From NCBI RefSeq assembly GCF_050920705.1, contig NZ_CP154799.1, forward strand, positions 2,046,001 through 2,110,000: a stretch of DNA of 64,000 bases, given 5' to 3'. The stretch comes from Regnicoccus_A sp014224355 (lineage in GTDB: Bacteria > Cyanobacteriota > Cyanobacteriia > PCC-6307 > Cyanobiaceae). A program made the position numbers and the translations under genes. The notes beneath the pieces are model-generated. The model saw nothing but the letters and a program-made list of their open reading frames with translations, searched no databases and was not told the origin of the DNA. Shown here in pieces: positions 18,261-26,751 of this stretch; the first letter of the stretch is position 1, and every line of letters starts with the position of its first letter.

Positions 18261-20399
18261 GTGCTGATTCGGATCAGCGCGATGGATTGCGCCACGGAGG
18301 AGGCCGAGATTCGCCAAGCCCTCTCAGGTCTCGACGGAATCCACGGCCTGAGGTTCCTGCTCGCCGAGCGCGTTCTGGCCATCGATGCCGAAGCCGCTGC
18401 ACTGAGTTCCGCCCTTGCAGCGATCCGCCGGCTTGGATTCAGCCCGGAGCCGATCAGCCCCGATCACCGGCCGTCTGCGGCCCAGACCCGCGCCGAACGG
18501 CAGCGCGAGCGAATCCGTCTGGGGAGCTCCCTGGCACTGGCGATCACGGCAGAGCTGCTGCATCTGGTCATTCCCGTCTTCCCGGGCCGCGAACTGCTGG
18601 AGATCGGGATCGCCATCGCCGCGATCGCTCTGGCGGGCTTGTCCGTGTTTCGCAAGGGCCTGGCCGCTCTGCGCCAAGGCCGGCTCAACATCAATGCGCT
18701 GATGAGCGTGGCGGTGATGGGCGCCTTCCTGATCGGTCGCTGGCCGGAAGCCGCCATGGTGATGGCGCTGTACTCGGTGGCTGAGGCGATCGAAGCGCGG
18801 GCGGTGGATCGGGCTCGCCAGGCGATCACCAGCCTGATGGCGATGGCCCCCGACGAGGCGGAGATCCTCCAGCAGGATCACCGGTGGCGAAGAGTCGCCG
18901 CCAGTGCGGCGGTGATCGGTGATCTGGTGCGCGTCAGCCCGGGCGAGCGGCTGCCGCTCGATGGCACCGTGCACAGCGGCGAGAGCACGATCGATCAGGC
19001 CCCGATCACCGGCGAAAGCCTGCCGGTGGACAAGAGCCGTGGAGATGAGGTCTTCGCCGGCACGATCAATCAGAGCGGCGAGCTCCAGATCCGCGTGACG
19101 GCTCCAGCCTCGCTGAGCACCCTGGCGCGGATCATTCAGGCCGTGGAGGAAGCCCAGGCTTCCCGGGCGCCGATCCAGCGCTTCGTCGATCGTTTTGCAG
19201 CGCGCTACACACCCGCGGTTTTCGCGGTCGCCCTGGCTGTCGCCCTGCTGGCGCCGCCCTTGCTGGGGTTCACACCTCTGCAGGCGATCTACAAGGCCCT
19301 GGTGCTGCTGGTGATCGCCTGCCCCTGTGCACTGGTGATCGCCACCCCGGTCACGGTGGTGAGCGGCCTGGCCACCGCCGCACGGCGCGGGATCGTGATC
19401 AAGGGTGGTCTGTACCTCGAGGAGGCCCGCAAGATCAAGGTGCTGGCGCTCGACAAGACCGGCACGATCACCCTGGGCAAGCCGAAACTGGTGGCCTTCC
19501 TCTTCCTGCAGGAGGGCGGCGATGCTGCTGGGCTGCAACAACTGGCCAGCAGCCTGGCGGAGCGCTCCGACCATCCCGTCTCGCGGGCCGTTGCTGCAGG
19601 TCTTGATGGGGAGCGACTGACGGTGGAGGCCTTCGAAGCCTTGCCGGGGCGAGGGGTGCGCGGCGTGATCGCGGGGCGACCTCTGATGTTGGCGAATCAC
19701 CGCTGGGTCGAAGAACTGGGGCTGTGCTCGAGCGCACTGGAAGCCACGATGGAAGCCCACGAGCGACTGGGCCGCTCGATCAGCCTGCTGGCCGATGACA
19801 ACGGCGTGCTGGCCATGATCGCCGTCGCCGACACCGTGCGGCCCAATTCAGCAGCGGCGATGGAGGCGCTTCGGGCCCTGGGCGTCATTCCGGTGATGCT
19901 CACGGGTGACAACGCAGCCACCGCCGCTGCGATTGCGGCCCAGGCAGGGATCCTTCGGGTGAAGAGCAACCTGCTGCCCCACGAGAAGCTCGAGGCGGTA
20001 TCCGACCTGCAGGCCCGCTATGGAACGACGTCCATGGCCGGTGATGGGATCAACGACGCGCCGGCACTGGCCCAGGCGGATATCGGTTTTGCGATGGGAG
20101 CAGCCGGCACCCACATCGCCATGGAAGCGGCTGATGTGGTGATCATGAACGACGATCTGATGCGCGTGCCGGAAACCATCGCTCTTTCACAGCGCACCTT
20201 TCGAATCCTGCGCCAGAACATCGCGCTGGCGCTGGGAATCAAAGCTCTTGTCCTGATACTCACCCTGGCTGGAAACGCCACGATGTGGATGGCAGTCTTC
20301 GCAGACATGGGCACCAGCCTGATCGTGATTGCCAATGGCCTGCGTCTGCTGCGCATGCCGGTGGCTGTTCGGCTGGAAGGCCAGATCTGCTCGAGCTGA
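18261..20399 (+). CDS. Heavy-metal P-type ATPase (Zn/Cd/Co-type P1B)
   Basis: Exports soft divalent metal ions across the plasma membrane. About 712 residues: an N-terminal metal-associated domain in which the usual MxCxxC is MDCATEE (one Cys only), membrane segments, the actuator loop with TGES, the membrane motif CPCALVIATP, the phosphorylation site DKTGTIT and the hinge GDGINDAPALAQADIG. The CPC motif and the end MWMAVFADMGTSLIVIANGL point to the Zn2+/Cd2+ group. The frame stays open to 18117 inside the IS5 gene. I placed the start at GTG 18261, just before the metal domain. The IS next to it may have removed the original promoter. Confidence 0.85.
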   Translation: MLIRISAMDCATEEAEIRQALSGLDGIHGLRFLLAERVLAIDAEAAALSSALAAIRRLGFSPEPISPDHRPSAAQTRAERQRERIRLGSSLALAITAELLHLVIPVFPGRELLEIGIAIAAIALAGLSVFRKGLAALRQGRLNINALMSVAVMGAFLIGRWPEAAMVMALYSVAEAIEARAVDRARQAITSLMAMAPDEAEILQQDHRWRRVAASAAVIGDLVRVSPGERLPLDGTVHSGESTIDQAPITGESLPVDKSRGDEVFAGTINQSGELQIRVTAPASLSTLARIIQAVEEAQASRAPIQRFVDRFAARYTPAVFAVALAVALLAPPLLGFTPLQAIYKALVLLVIACPCALVIATPVTVVSGLATAARRGIVIKGGLYLEEARKIKVLALDKTGTITLGKPKLVAFLFLQEGGDAAGLQQLASSLAERSDHPVSRAVAAGLDGERLTVEAFEALPGRGVRGVIAGRPLMLANHRWVEELGLCSSALEATMEAHERLGRSISLLADDNGVLAMIAVADTVRPNSAAAMEALRALGVIPVMLTGDNAATAAAIAAQAGILRVKSNLLPHEKLEAVSDLQARYGTTSMAGDGINDAPALAQADIGFAMGAAGTHIAMEAADVVIMNDDLMRVPETIALSQRTFRILRQNIALALGIKALVLILTLAGNATMWMAVFADMGTSLIVIANGLRLLRMPVAVRLEGQICSS

Positions 20400-20465
20400 T
20401 GAAGAGGGTGGTTACCCCCAGGCAAGGCCCAGGGGCTTGCAGTGATCCAGGCCAGGACCTGAGGA

Positions 20466-20702
20466 TCAGAAACAGAACGGCAGGTACTGGGTGCGGCAGG
20501 CTGCATAGCCATCAACAAGGGCACCAAGGCCGATCTGGTGGGCAATCCCGAAGCCCGTCAGCCCCTCGACGACAATGCCGATCACAATACCGAGCATGGC
20601 GGCGCGGCCATTGAAAAGCTCAGCGCGTTTGAGCTGATCCAGATGGATCTGCCGGTCGGTGCGCGTTTGGAGGCTGGGTCCATTGACTGAAGTGTTGGTC
20701 AT
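20466..20702 (-). CDS. hli: High-light-inducible protein (HLIP)
   Basis: A 78-residue protein with one chlorophyll-binding helix: LKRAELFNGRAAMLGIVIGI, the ExxxxRxAMxG signature of the light-harvesting superfamily, followed by LTGFGIAHQIG. HLIPs bind chlorophyll and carotenoid and protect photosystem II during assembly or under high light. The soluble N-terminus of ~30 residues is longer than in the neighbouring HLIP. It is the last gene of a probable three-gene unit on the minus strand with the 35- and 47-residue proteins. Confidence 0.9.
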   Translation of the reverse strand: MTNTSVNGPSLQTRTDRQIHLDQLKRAELFNGRAAMLGIVIGIVVEGLTGFGIAHQIGLGALVDGYAACRTQYLPFCF

Positions 20703-20818
20703 TGATCCTTGAAGTGAGTGGATGAAGGTTGGTCGTTAACTCAGGAGGCCTGGCTGCAGCTGCGCAGAAACAAGCCAGGTGCTGAACAAGCTGATGGTGA
20801 GGGTGGCGGCAATCTGAT

Positions 20819-20926
20819 CTATTGCGCCAGATCGCTCGGACGGCTGAGCAGGAAGGCCACCATGCCGGTGAGGACAACCACGAGGGCGATGACGACGGCA
20901 GTGGCTGCGGTGTAGTCGGTACTCAT
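20819..20926 (-). CDS. 35-residue single-helix membrane protein in hli operon
   Basis: A short frame from ATG 20926 to TAG 20819. It starts MSTDYTAATAVVIALVVVLT, continues the helix through about residue 28 and ends in a polar tail (SRPSDLAQ). It begins 5 bases after the stop of the 47-residue HLIP, so it is almost certainly co-transcribed. Size and layout resemble small photosystem subunits, but it does not match the ones I know (PsbN, PsbT, Psb30, PetN, PsaM). It may be a small partner of the HLIPs; this is inference from position. Confidence 0.65.
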   Translation of the reverse strand: MSTDYTAATAVVIALVVVLTGMVAFLLSRPSDLAQ

Positions 20927-20931
20927 GGCGA

Positions 20932-21075
20932 TCAGCCCAGCCCGATCTGGGAAAGAATCCCCTGACCTGTGAGCAGCTCGGTGCCGAGCCCTATCACGAA
21001 GCCGAGCATGGCAAGGCGGCCATTCCAGGTTTCGGCAAAGGCGACAAACCCGAAGCGGGAAGCGGAATCAGTCAT
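20932..21075 (-). CDS. hli: Minimal high-light-inducible protein, 47 residues
   Basis: From ATG 21075: MTDSASRFGFVAFAETWNGR, then LAMLGFVIGLGTELLTGQG. The ExxNxRxAMxGF chlorophyll-binding helix fills most of the protein, as in the short HLIPs (about 45-60 residues) of marine and freshwater Synechococcus. It is the first gene of the hli unit; its promoter should lie in the 110 bases before the divergent antiporter gene. Confidence 0.88.
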   Translation of the reverse strand: MTDSASRFGFVAFAETWNGRLAMLGFVIGLGTELLTGQGILSQIGLG

Positions 21076-21191
21076 GAGCGTTACGAAGTGCTACAGACAA
21101 TGTAACAGACTGTGAAGTGCGGTGAGCAGGCTGCTGGCGACCGCCAGCCACCAGACTTCAGGACCTGCAGCGGACGCCGCACACCCTGCCC

Positions 21192-22415
21192 ATGCTCACC
21201 ATCGAATCGGTCGAACTGCTCCTGCTGGTGGCGGCCGTGGTGGCCATGGTGGCCCGCAGGCTGCGGATGCCGTACAGCGTGGGGCTGGTGCTGGGGGGCC
21301 TCGTGCTGGCCTGGCTGCCCTTCGGCCTCGACATCCCCCTGACGCGGGAGCTGATCTTCAATGCCTTTCTGCCACCGTTGATTTTCGAGGCGGCCTTCTA
21401 CATCTCCTGGCCGTCCCTGCGCAAGGACCTGCCGGTGGTGCTCACCCTGGCCACGGTGGGGGTGGTCCTCTCCGCCGGCATCACCACAACGGGGATGCAT
21501 TACCTGGCCCATTGGAGCTGGCCGGCGTCGCTGTTGTTCGGTGTGCTGATCTCGGCCACCGATCCGGTTTCGGTGATCGCCACCTTCAAGGAGGCAGGCG
21601 TGCATGGCCGGCTGAGGGAGCTGGTGGAAGCGGAGAGCCTCCTCAATGACAGCACCGCCGCCGTGGGCTTCGTGATCGCGATCGCCTACGCCACTGGGGC
21701 CGCCATCACGCCGCTGGGCACAGTGCAGGTCCTGGCGGTCACGATCGCGGGAGGGGTGGCCTGCGGCGCCTCTTTGGCAGCGGCTGTGCTGGTCCTGGCC
21801 GGCCGCACCGAAGACCCCCTGGTGGAAATCACCTTCACCACGATTGCCGCCTACGGCTCGTTTCTGCTGGCGGAGCACCTGGAGGTGTCGGGGGTGCTGG
21901 CCACCCTCACCGCCGGAATCATGCTGGGCAACCTTGGCCCCCTGGGCGCCATCTCCCCCAAGGGGCGCGAGGCTGTGCAGTCGTTCTGGGATTACGCCGC
22001 CTTCGTGGTGAATTCCTTGATCTTTCTGCTGATGGGGATGCTGGAGGCGCACCAGAACTTCACCCGGGTCTTGCTGCCAATCGGCATCGCCATCGCCCTG
22101 GTGACCATCGGCCGCGCCCTCTCCACCTACGTCTGCTGCAGCCTGTTCCGGAGTTCACCTCTGCGGGTGAAGGCCAGCCACCAGCACGTGCTCTTCTGGG
22201 GCGGTCTGCGCGGGGCCCTGGCTCTGGCCCTGTCACTGGGGCTTCCCACAAGCCTCCCCTATCGCGACGACGTCGTGACGGTGGCCTTCGCCGTGGTGGC
22301 CTTTTCGGTGATCGTGCAGGGGCTCTCGATCACACCGCTGATGCGCTCCATCGGCGAGATCGGACCGACCAGCTCAGGCGACGCAGGGGACATCGCCCTG
22401 AACCCCAGCCTCTGA
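21192..22415 (+). CDS. Na+/H+ antiporter, CPA1 (NhaP-like) family
   Basis: A 407-residue membrane antiporter with about 12 helices. Diagnostic blocks are FLPPLIFEAAF, SATDPVSVIATFKE (the ion-binding TDP motif with the following Asp region), EAESLLNDSTA and FWGGLRGALALALSLG near the end. It exchanges Na+ (or K+) for protons at the plasma membrane. The long cytosolic C-terminal domain of some NhaP proteins is absent. It is divergent from the hli operon. Confidence 0.88.
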   Translation: MLTIESVELLLLVAAVVAMVARRLRMPYSVGLVLGGLVLAWLPFGLDIPLTRELIFNAFLPPLIFEAAFYISWPSLRKDLPVVLTLATVGVVLSAGITTTGMHYLAHWSWPASLLFGVLISATDPVSVIATFKEAGVHGRLRELVEAESLLNDSTAAVGFVIAIAYATGAAITPLGTVQVLAVTIAGGVACGASLAAAVLVLAGRTEDPLVEITFTTIAAYGSFLLAEHLEVSGVLATLTAGIMLGNLGPLGAISPKGREAVQSFWDYAAFVVNSLIFLLMGMLEAHQNFTRVLLPIGIAIALVTIGRALSTYVCCSLFRSSPLRVKASHQHVLFWGGLRGALALALSLGLPTSLPYRDDVVTVAFAVVAFSVIVQGLSITPLMRSIGEIGPTSSGDAGDIALNPSL

Positions 22416-22633
22416 GGGTTTCCGGACAACAACCACAGCAGGTGTGCATGAGCTCCGCCACAACAGAGTCCAGCGATGACCAGCCCCGGGCGCACCCTGT
22501 TGCTGTTGCCATTGTTCTCCAGACTGCATTCTCATGACCACCACGACGTTGTCGATGCGGGCTCGCAGAGCAGCAGGCCATTGTCAGCCTTCATGCTGGC
22601 AGCGAGACGACTATGGCATCCAGTGAAAATGTC

Positions 22634-22661
22634 TTGTACCGATATCGTGATAAAGTATTAG
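22634..22661 (+). promoter_or_regulatory. Possible promoter of the lipoprotein gene
   Basis: TTGTAC (22634-22639) and TATTAG (22656-22661) with a 16-base spacer lie in a local A/T-rich patch, 30 bases before the gene start. It is only a sequence match to sigma70 consensus. Confidence 0.4.
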
Positions 22662-22691
22662 TCAGTTAGCAAAGCAGACAGGGGGCAAGAC

Positions 22692-23336
22692 TTGAGGATT
22701 GATTTGGATTCTGCAGGGACGATCAAACGCACAGCAGTCTTGAGCGGCACTGCCATGGCCGCCATGGTTCTGATCGGGTGCGGAAGCAGCGACAAGGGCG
22801 CAGACCAGGACTCCAATGGCGCTGCAAGCACTGTCAAGGCGGTGGTGGCCATCCCAGCAAGCCTCGCGCCCTTCGGCAATGGCTATCCCAACAACGGTGA
22901 TCCCTGCCGTCGCCTTGGCGAAAGCGAAGCCACCATCAAGTGGCTTGATGACAGCGCCATGCTGGTCGGCTGCCCTACGGCAGCAGCCGCTGCCGCGCTT
23001 GGCGGCTCAACAGTCGCAGAATTGGATGGTGTCACCGTCGTTTCGATACCAACAGGCGATGCCAATGCCGGAATGGAAGGCTCGCCCACAACTGATCGTG
23101 CAGCATCAACTCCAGAACGCCAAAAGACAGCAGACGAACTCGAAGCGAAATGCATCGCAGAGGTCGAGAAGACCGTCGGAGCTCGAGTCACCGGCACGGT
23201 GTCAGAAAACGATTCCGAAGCTGGCACGCGTTTCATATTCAACGTTGATGGCGCCCAGGCACCGTGGCAATGCACTGGAAACTCCAACGGCAGCGTAGGG
23301 GGAGTGATGTACACGGGCGATGAAGGTGCGCTCTGA
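22692..23336 (+). CDS. Putative lipoprotein, unknown function
   Basis: A 214-residue protein with a lipoprotein signal: basic residues, a hydrophobic stretch and the lipobox LIGC, so the mature protein starts at a lipidated Cys. The start is a TTG at 22692 after a GGGGG-type ribosome binding site; no ATG lies before the signal. The C-terminal ~80 residues (ADELEAKCIAEVEKTVGARV, then the DGAQAPWQC region and GVMYTGDEGAL) form a small domain with two Cys that may pair. A Thr/Ser-rich linker joins it to an N-terminal domain. No enzyme motif is seen. Confidence 0.7.
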   Translation: MRIDLDSAGTIKRTAVLSGTAMAAMVLIGCGSSDKGADQDSNGAASTVKAVVAIPASLAPFGNGYPNNGDPCRRLGESEATIKWLDDSAMLVGCPTAAAAAALGGSTVAELDGVTVVSIPTGDANAGMEGSPTTDRAASTPERQKTADELEAKCIAEVEKTVGARVTGTVSENDSEAGTRFIFNVDGAQAPWQCTGNSNGSVGGVMYTGDEGAL

Positions 23337-23638
23337 CCGTGTAAACGGAGCAGTCCGCAGGCAGAGCAGTGCCGAGGTGATGACAGGCGCCATGTGATGA
23401 TTCTGATCATTCCGGCAGCCCGATTTCAATAGCATCGCTTCAAGTGGAAGGTCTCCGGCTCGACCCGACACCAACTTGGCGAAGCAGCTTCGTTGCATCC
23501 ATCGCAGCATGCTGGCAGACGGCGTTGGCAACCGATCGGCGTGATTCTCGCCCCCTCAGCCGGAATCAACACCCCGCCGCCAATGGGGTTCAGCAGGGTT
23601 TACGGACGTTGTGCCAACAGCCCCGCATCCGGTGATCA
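23337..23638. other. Intergenic stretch, no gene seen
   Basis: About 300 bases between the lipoprotein and the LuxR-type gene. No ORF with a credible start was found. It presumably holds the regulator's promoter. Confidence 0.4.
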
Positions 23639-24373
23639 TTGGGAGCTGACGTTGAACCACCCTTGGACCTGACGGACCTCATCCCGGAGATCCCCGCCTT
23701 GCTGGAGGAGCTGGAGGAGCTTCTGGCCGATCACACCACCGTTGCCTGCCTGGAGCACATGAAGTGGCTGGGGTCCTTCATGTGCATCACGCCAGTTCAG
23801 AAGAGCCTGGTTGGTGCTGCCACCACCGAGGATGAGGGTTTTCAACTGGTGCGGAAGCATCAGCCCAGGCTGCTGGTTGCCAGCCAGCAGCTGCAGCAGG
23901 GAACAGGGCTTTCATTGGTGGCCCGAACCGAAGCGCTGAATCCCTCCATCAAGACGTTGCTTGTGGCCGATGATTCCAGCGAATCCCTGGTGCGGGAGGC
24001 CCTGGCCAGGGGCTGTGACGGGATCTGCTTCCAATCGGAGCGCTTCATGCCTGCCCTGCGGGTCGTTGCCGGTGGAGGGGTCTACTACCCACAGCCCGTC
24101 GCGGCGATCCTGCGTCAGCAGGCACCACCCCCTCCAGTGGAACCCCTGACGGAACGGGAACGGGAGGTGCTCAACCGTCTGATGCTCGGCCTGAGCGACG
24201 AGCAGATCAGCAAGCAACTGGTGGTAAGCCCTGAAACCATCAAGACGCATGTGAAGCACATCTACCAGAAGCTTCGCGTCGACAATCGAACCAAGGCTGT
24301 GGTGCGCTCCATTGCAGCAGGTCTGATCAGCCTGGAGTCGGCGCTGGAGGGCTACTCACTGGCTTCGGGCTGA
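23639..24373 (+). CDS. LuxR/NarL-type regulator with degenerate receiver domain
   Basis: A 244-residue transcription factor. The C-terminal helix-turn-helix is complete: LTEREREVLNRLMLGLSDEQ, followed by TIKTHVKHIYQKL. The N-terminal ~150 residues have the alternating strands of a response-regulator receiver, but the phosphorylated Asp position reads LLVASQQLQ, with no Asp, so phosphorylation is unlikely. It may respond to a ligand or to protein level. The start is a TTG at 23639. No histidine kinase gene is nearby. The target is unknown. Confidence 0.78.
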   Translation: MGADVEPPLDLTDLIPEIPALLEELEELLADHTTVACLEHMKWLGSFMCITPVQKSLVGAATTEDEGFQLVRKHQPRLLVASQQLQQGTGLSLVARTEALNPSIKTLLVADDSSESLVREALARGCDGICFQSERFMPALRVVAGGGVYYPQPVAAILRQQAPPPPVEPLTEREREVLNRLMLGLSDEQISKQLVVSPETIKTHVKHIYQKLRVDNRTKAVVRSIAAGLISLESALEGYSLASG

Positions 24374-24503
24374 CTGGAATGGAGGCATCGTCATCAATTC
24401 TGATGACAACGTCGTGCTGACTCGATAGGATGGGTTCTGATGAATGTGGATGATTCCTGGTTGGAGATGGCAATCATGCCAAGCGCTGGAGGCAGCCGCT
24501 GAC

Positions 24504-26015
24504 TTACCAGACATTCTCAATCGCATTCATGACTCTCAGGTAAGCCGGAGAATCCTTGCTGTCATGAGCATCCTCAGGGCTGCTGTCATCGGGGATGGCA
24601 CGCCTGGCGTTGTCGGCAACTACGGCATTGGCCACCAGTTGCAACGCTTCTGGGCGATCGAGATTCTGCAGTGCCTCAGTGTAACGACGACTGTGGGAAG
24701 GGCGGACCGATTCCTGGCAGTAGTTGGACAACTCGCGGCTCTCGGTCATCACCCGGAAGGCGACGGTCTTGGTGTCGCTCTTGCCGAAGATCGCCATGTA
24801 GAGAAGATTCACCATTGAAGCGTCATGGGCCTGAATGCTGTAATTGATTACAATCTGAGGCCAGTAGCGCAATGCCTTGAGGCCTTCAAGTCCTCCTTTC
24901 TTGACACCGGCCTGTTCACACCACTGCTCGAATTCATCGACATCATGGGGGCAACGTCCAAACTTGCGCATGCCCTCAGCCAGGATCTGGCCAGCCTGGA
25001 AGTTTCGGGTGGGCTTGCCACAGACAGGCAGCATCATGCTGCCGCGCACATCGGCAACGATCGCCGTGAGCTGGGTGAAGGTGTGGTCGCGGACTTTCTC
25101 CAAGTCGCCACCGCGGTTCAGGGTGGCTTCGATGCGCTGCACCCCATAGCCAAGCTCAGTGAGAGGGAACGGCTGGCGACCGTAGAGCCGTTGGCGGTCT
25201 TTCCGACGCATGGAAACGGAGGAAGCCTGATCAAGGCACTGGTCCAGCAGCAGGGTCAGCAAGGTCGGCAGAATGCCGGTATTTTCAGCATGATAGCCAT
25301 AGCCGAAGCCCGCGAAGATTGAGGAGATATTTTTGGCGGCCTTGATGTACTGGGCTTCCACGTTATGGACACCCGGGGACACCTGGATGTTCGGCGATAG
25401 CCTGTCGAGCAGCCGGGCCCCAAGCAGAGCCGTGATCGCATTGGGATGGCAGAAATTGGCCGTGAAACTGTCCACAGGATCACGCAGAGCGCCGTGGCGA
25501 TGGAAACCGGAAAAGAACGCCAGGTTGGGTTGTCGCTCGCAGAGCACATAGGAATCGTTGCGCAGGGGGTCGTGGCTGAAGGACCCCGCCAGGCAGGCCA
25601 GTACCACCTGCTCCCGCTCGAGCTCGCGCCGGAGCTCGCAAGCTTCGAGCAGGTCCTGCTCCATGTGGTTGCTGTTGGCGGTCAGCACCACCAGATCACA
25701 GAGCTCGATCAGGTCGCGCAGGGTGTATTCCTGCAGGCGGCCATCATGCTTGTGACACAACATTCGCTCCATCGTGGCCACGTGGGTCGGGTCCATGCCC
25801 GACAGATCACGCGGCGAGAAGGCCCCGAACAGAGAACGACCCGGCCGCGGTGCCAGCAGCAAGTGGTCGCCGCCACCATGCATGGCGCTGTTGTAGGCGA
25901 GGGAAGCTGGGTAGAGGCCAATGCTGTAGAAGCCCACCACGCCCTGCTCAAGGCCAAGGATCCTGCGTCTGACGGTGGCCTGGTCAAGGGAGTCGGCGAA
26001 GAAACTGTTGTGCAT
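24504..26015 (-). CDS. Conserved protein resembling NAD-dependent dehydrogenases
   Basis: A 503-residue protein from ATG 26015. The middle part reads like a nucleotide-binding fold (LIELCDLVVLTANSNHME), followed by AAKNISSIFAGFGYGYHAEN, which recalls the helical domain of glycerol-3-phosphate and 6-phosphogluconate dehydrogenases. The expected GxGxxG at the N-terminus is weak (LGLEQGVVGFYSIGL). The domain reading is therefore an inference. The protein has several His and Cys (MHGGGDH, CERQPN) and no signal peptide. It stands alone. I do not assign a reaction. Confidence 0.6.
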   Translation of the reverse strand: MHNSFFADSLDQATVRRRILGLEQGVVGFYSIGLYPASLAYNSAMHGGGDHLLLAPRPGRSLFGAFSPRDLSGMDPTHVATMERMLCHKHDGRLQEYTLRDLIELCDLVVLTANSNHMEQDLLEACELRRELEREQVVLACLAGSFSHDPLRNDSYVLCERQPNLAFFSGFHRHGALRDPVDSFTANFCHPNAITALLGARLLDRLSPNIQVSPGVHNVEAQYIKAAKNISSIFAGFGYGYHAENTGILPTLLTLLLDQCLDQASSVSMRRKDRQRLYGRQPFPLTELGYGVQRIEATLNRGGDLEKVRDHTFTQLTAIVADVRGSMMLPVCGKPTRNFQAGQILAEGMRKFGRCPHDVDEFEQWCEQAGVKKGGLEGLKALRYWPQIVINYSIQAHDASMVNLLYMAIFGKSDTKTVAFRVMTESRELSNYCQESVRPSHSRRYTEALQNLDRPEALQLVANAVVADNARRAIPDDSSPEDAHDSKDSPAYLRVMNAIENVW

Positions 26016-26180
26016 CGGCTAGGTTGGTTTGTTGGCTGCGGACCCCGCCTTCATTTTGCGCCCATGGAATGGGGCCGGAGTGAATGAGACACATGATCAA
26101 CTTCGGGAGGCTGGGCGAGAACCCTCAGGGGCTGGATGGTCATGTCAGCATGAGACACAACATCCTCGCTGGTGATCAGT

Positions 26181-26360
26181 TCAGCTCCCAATCTTCCTAT
26201 CGACCCACTGTGTTAACACATAAACACCAATAAACATCGGCAGATAGGCGATCCACATATTAGGGAGGTTTAGCTCAGAATTGTTGATCAGGACAAGACC
26301 AGCATAACTGATCAGGCCATAGATTGTTGCTCGACGTAGTGGGCCAATAATTTTCTTCAA
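26181..26360 (-). CDS. Small membrane protein, 59 residues
   Basis: A short frame from a TTG at 26360 with a well-placed GGAG eight bases upstream. It reads MKKIIGPLRRATIYGLISYA, continues with a hydrophobic stretch, then NMWIAYLPMFIGVYVLTQWV and a basic end (DRKIGS). Two membrane helices with a short polar turn (NNSELNLPN) are likely. Base composition is much more A/T-rich than most of the window. The function is unknown. Confidence 0.6.
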   Translation of the reverse strand: MKKIIGPLRRATIYGLISYAGLVLINNSELNLPNMWIAYLPMFIGVYVLTQWVDRKIGS

Positions 26361-26751
26361 GCACAGTTCTCCAGTAAAGCCTACCGATTGTAGCTGATAC
26401 AGACAGCTGGATCACGTCCCCTGGTCGTTATGGTCGGCTTCTCCAGAGTGTTTGGGCCAGGAGAATCGTCCATGACAAAGCTGAACAACTGCCCGATGAC
26501 CTGTGGTTCCCGATCCAGGGTGATGAGTCAGACAGCAGTGAGGGGCTGAACTCCTGGGTGATCCAGTCCCCCCCTCAGGGGTGTCGGCAGTGGCGGTAGG
26601 GCCTGCTGTGATCGTTCAGGAGCCATGATGGAGTGATGGCATCTTGATGCAATGCCAAGCCATTCGACTGACGGTGGACAATCCCGCCACTTGACCATCC
26701 ACAACGGCCACAAGATACAGACGGCTTCGGATCACAGCAATCTTCACTGCC
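26361..26751. other. Intergenic stretch, no gene seen
   Basis: About 390 bases separating the small membrane protein and the rightward secreted protein. No convincing coding sequence. It presumably carries divergent promoters. Confidence 0.4.

Noticed and set aside
18324..19760. 478-codon leftward ORF opposite the metal ATPase
   Set aside because: Entirely inside a clearly coding gene on the other strand; the sequence is Gln/Arg/His-rich without any domain.
26264..26290. tRNA-like TTTAGCTCAG stretch
   Set aside because: It lies inside the 59-residue gene on the other strand, and no cloverleaf, anticodon arm or acceptor stem can be built around it.
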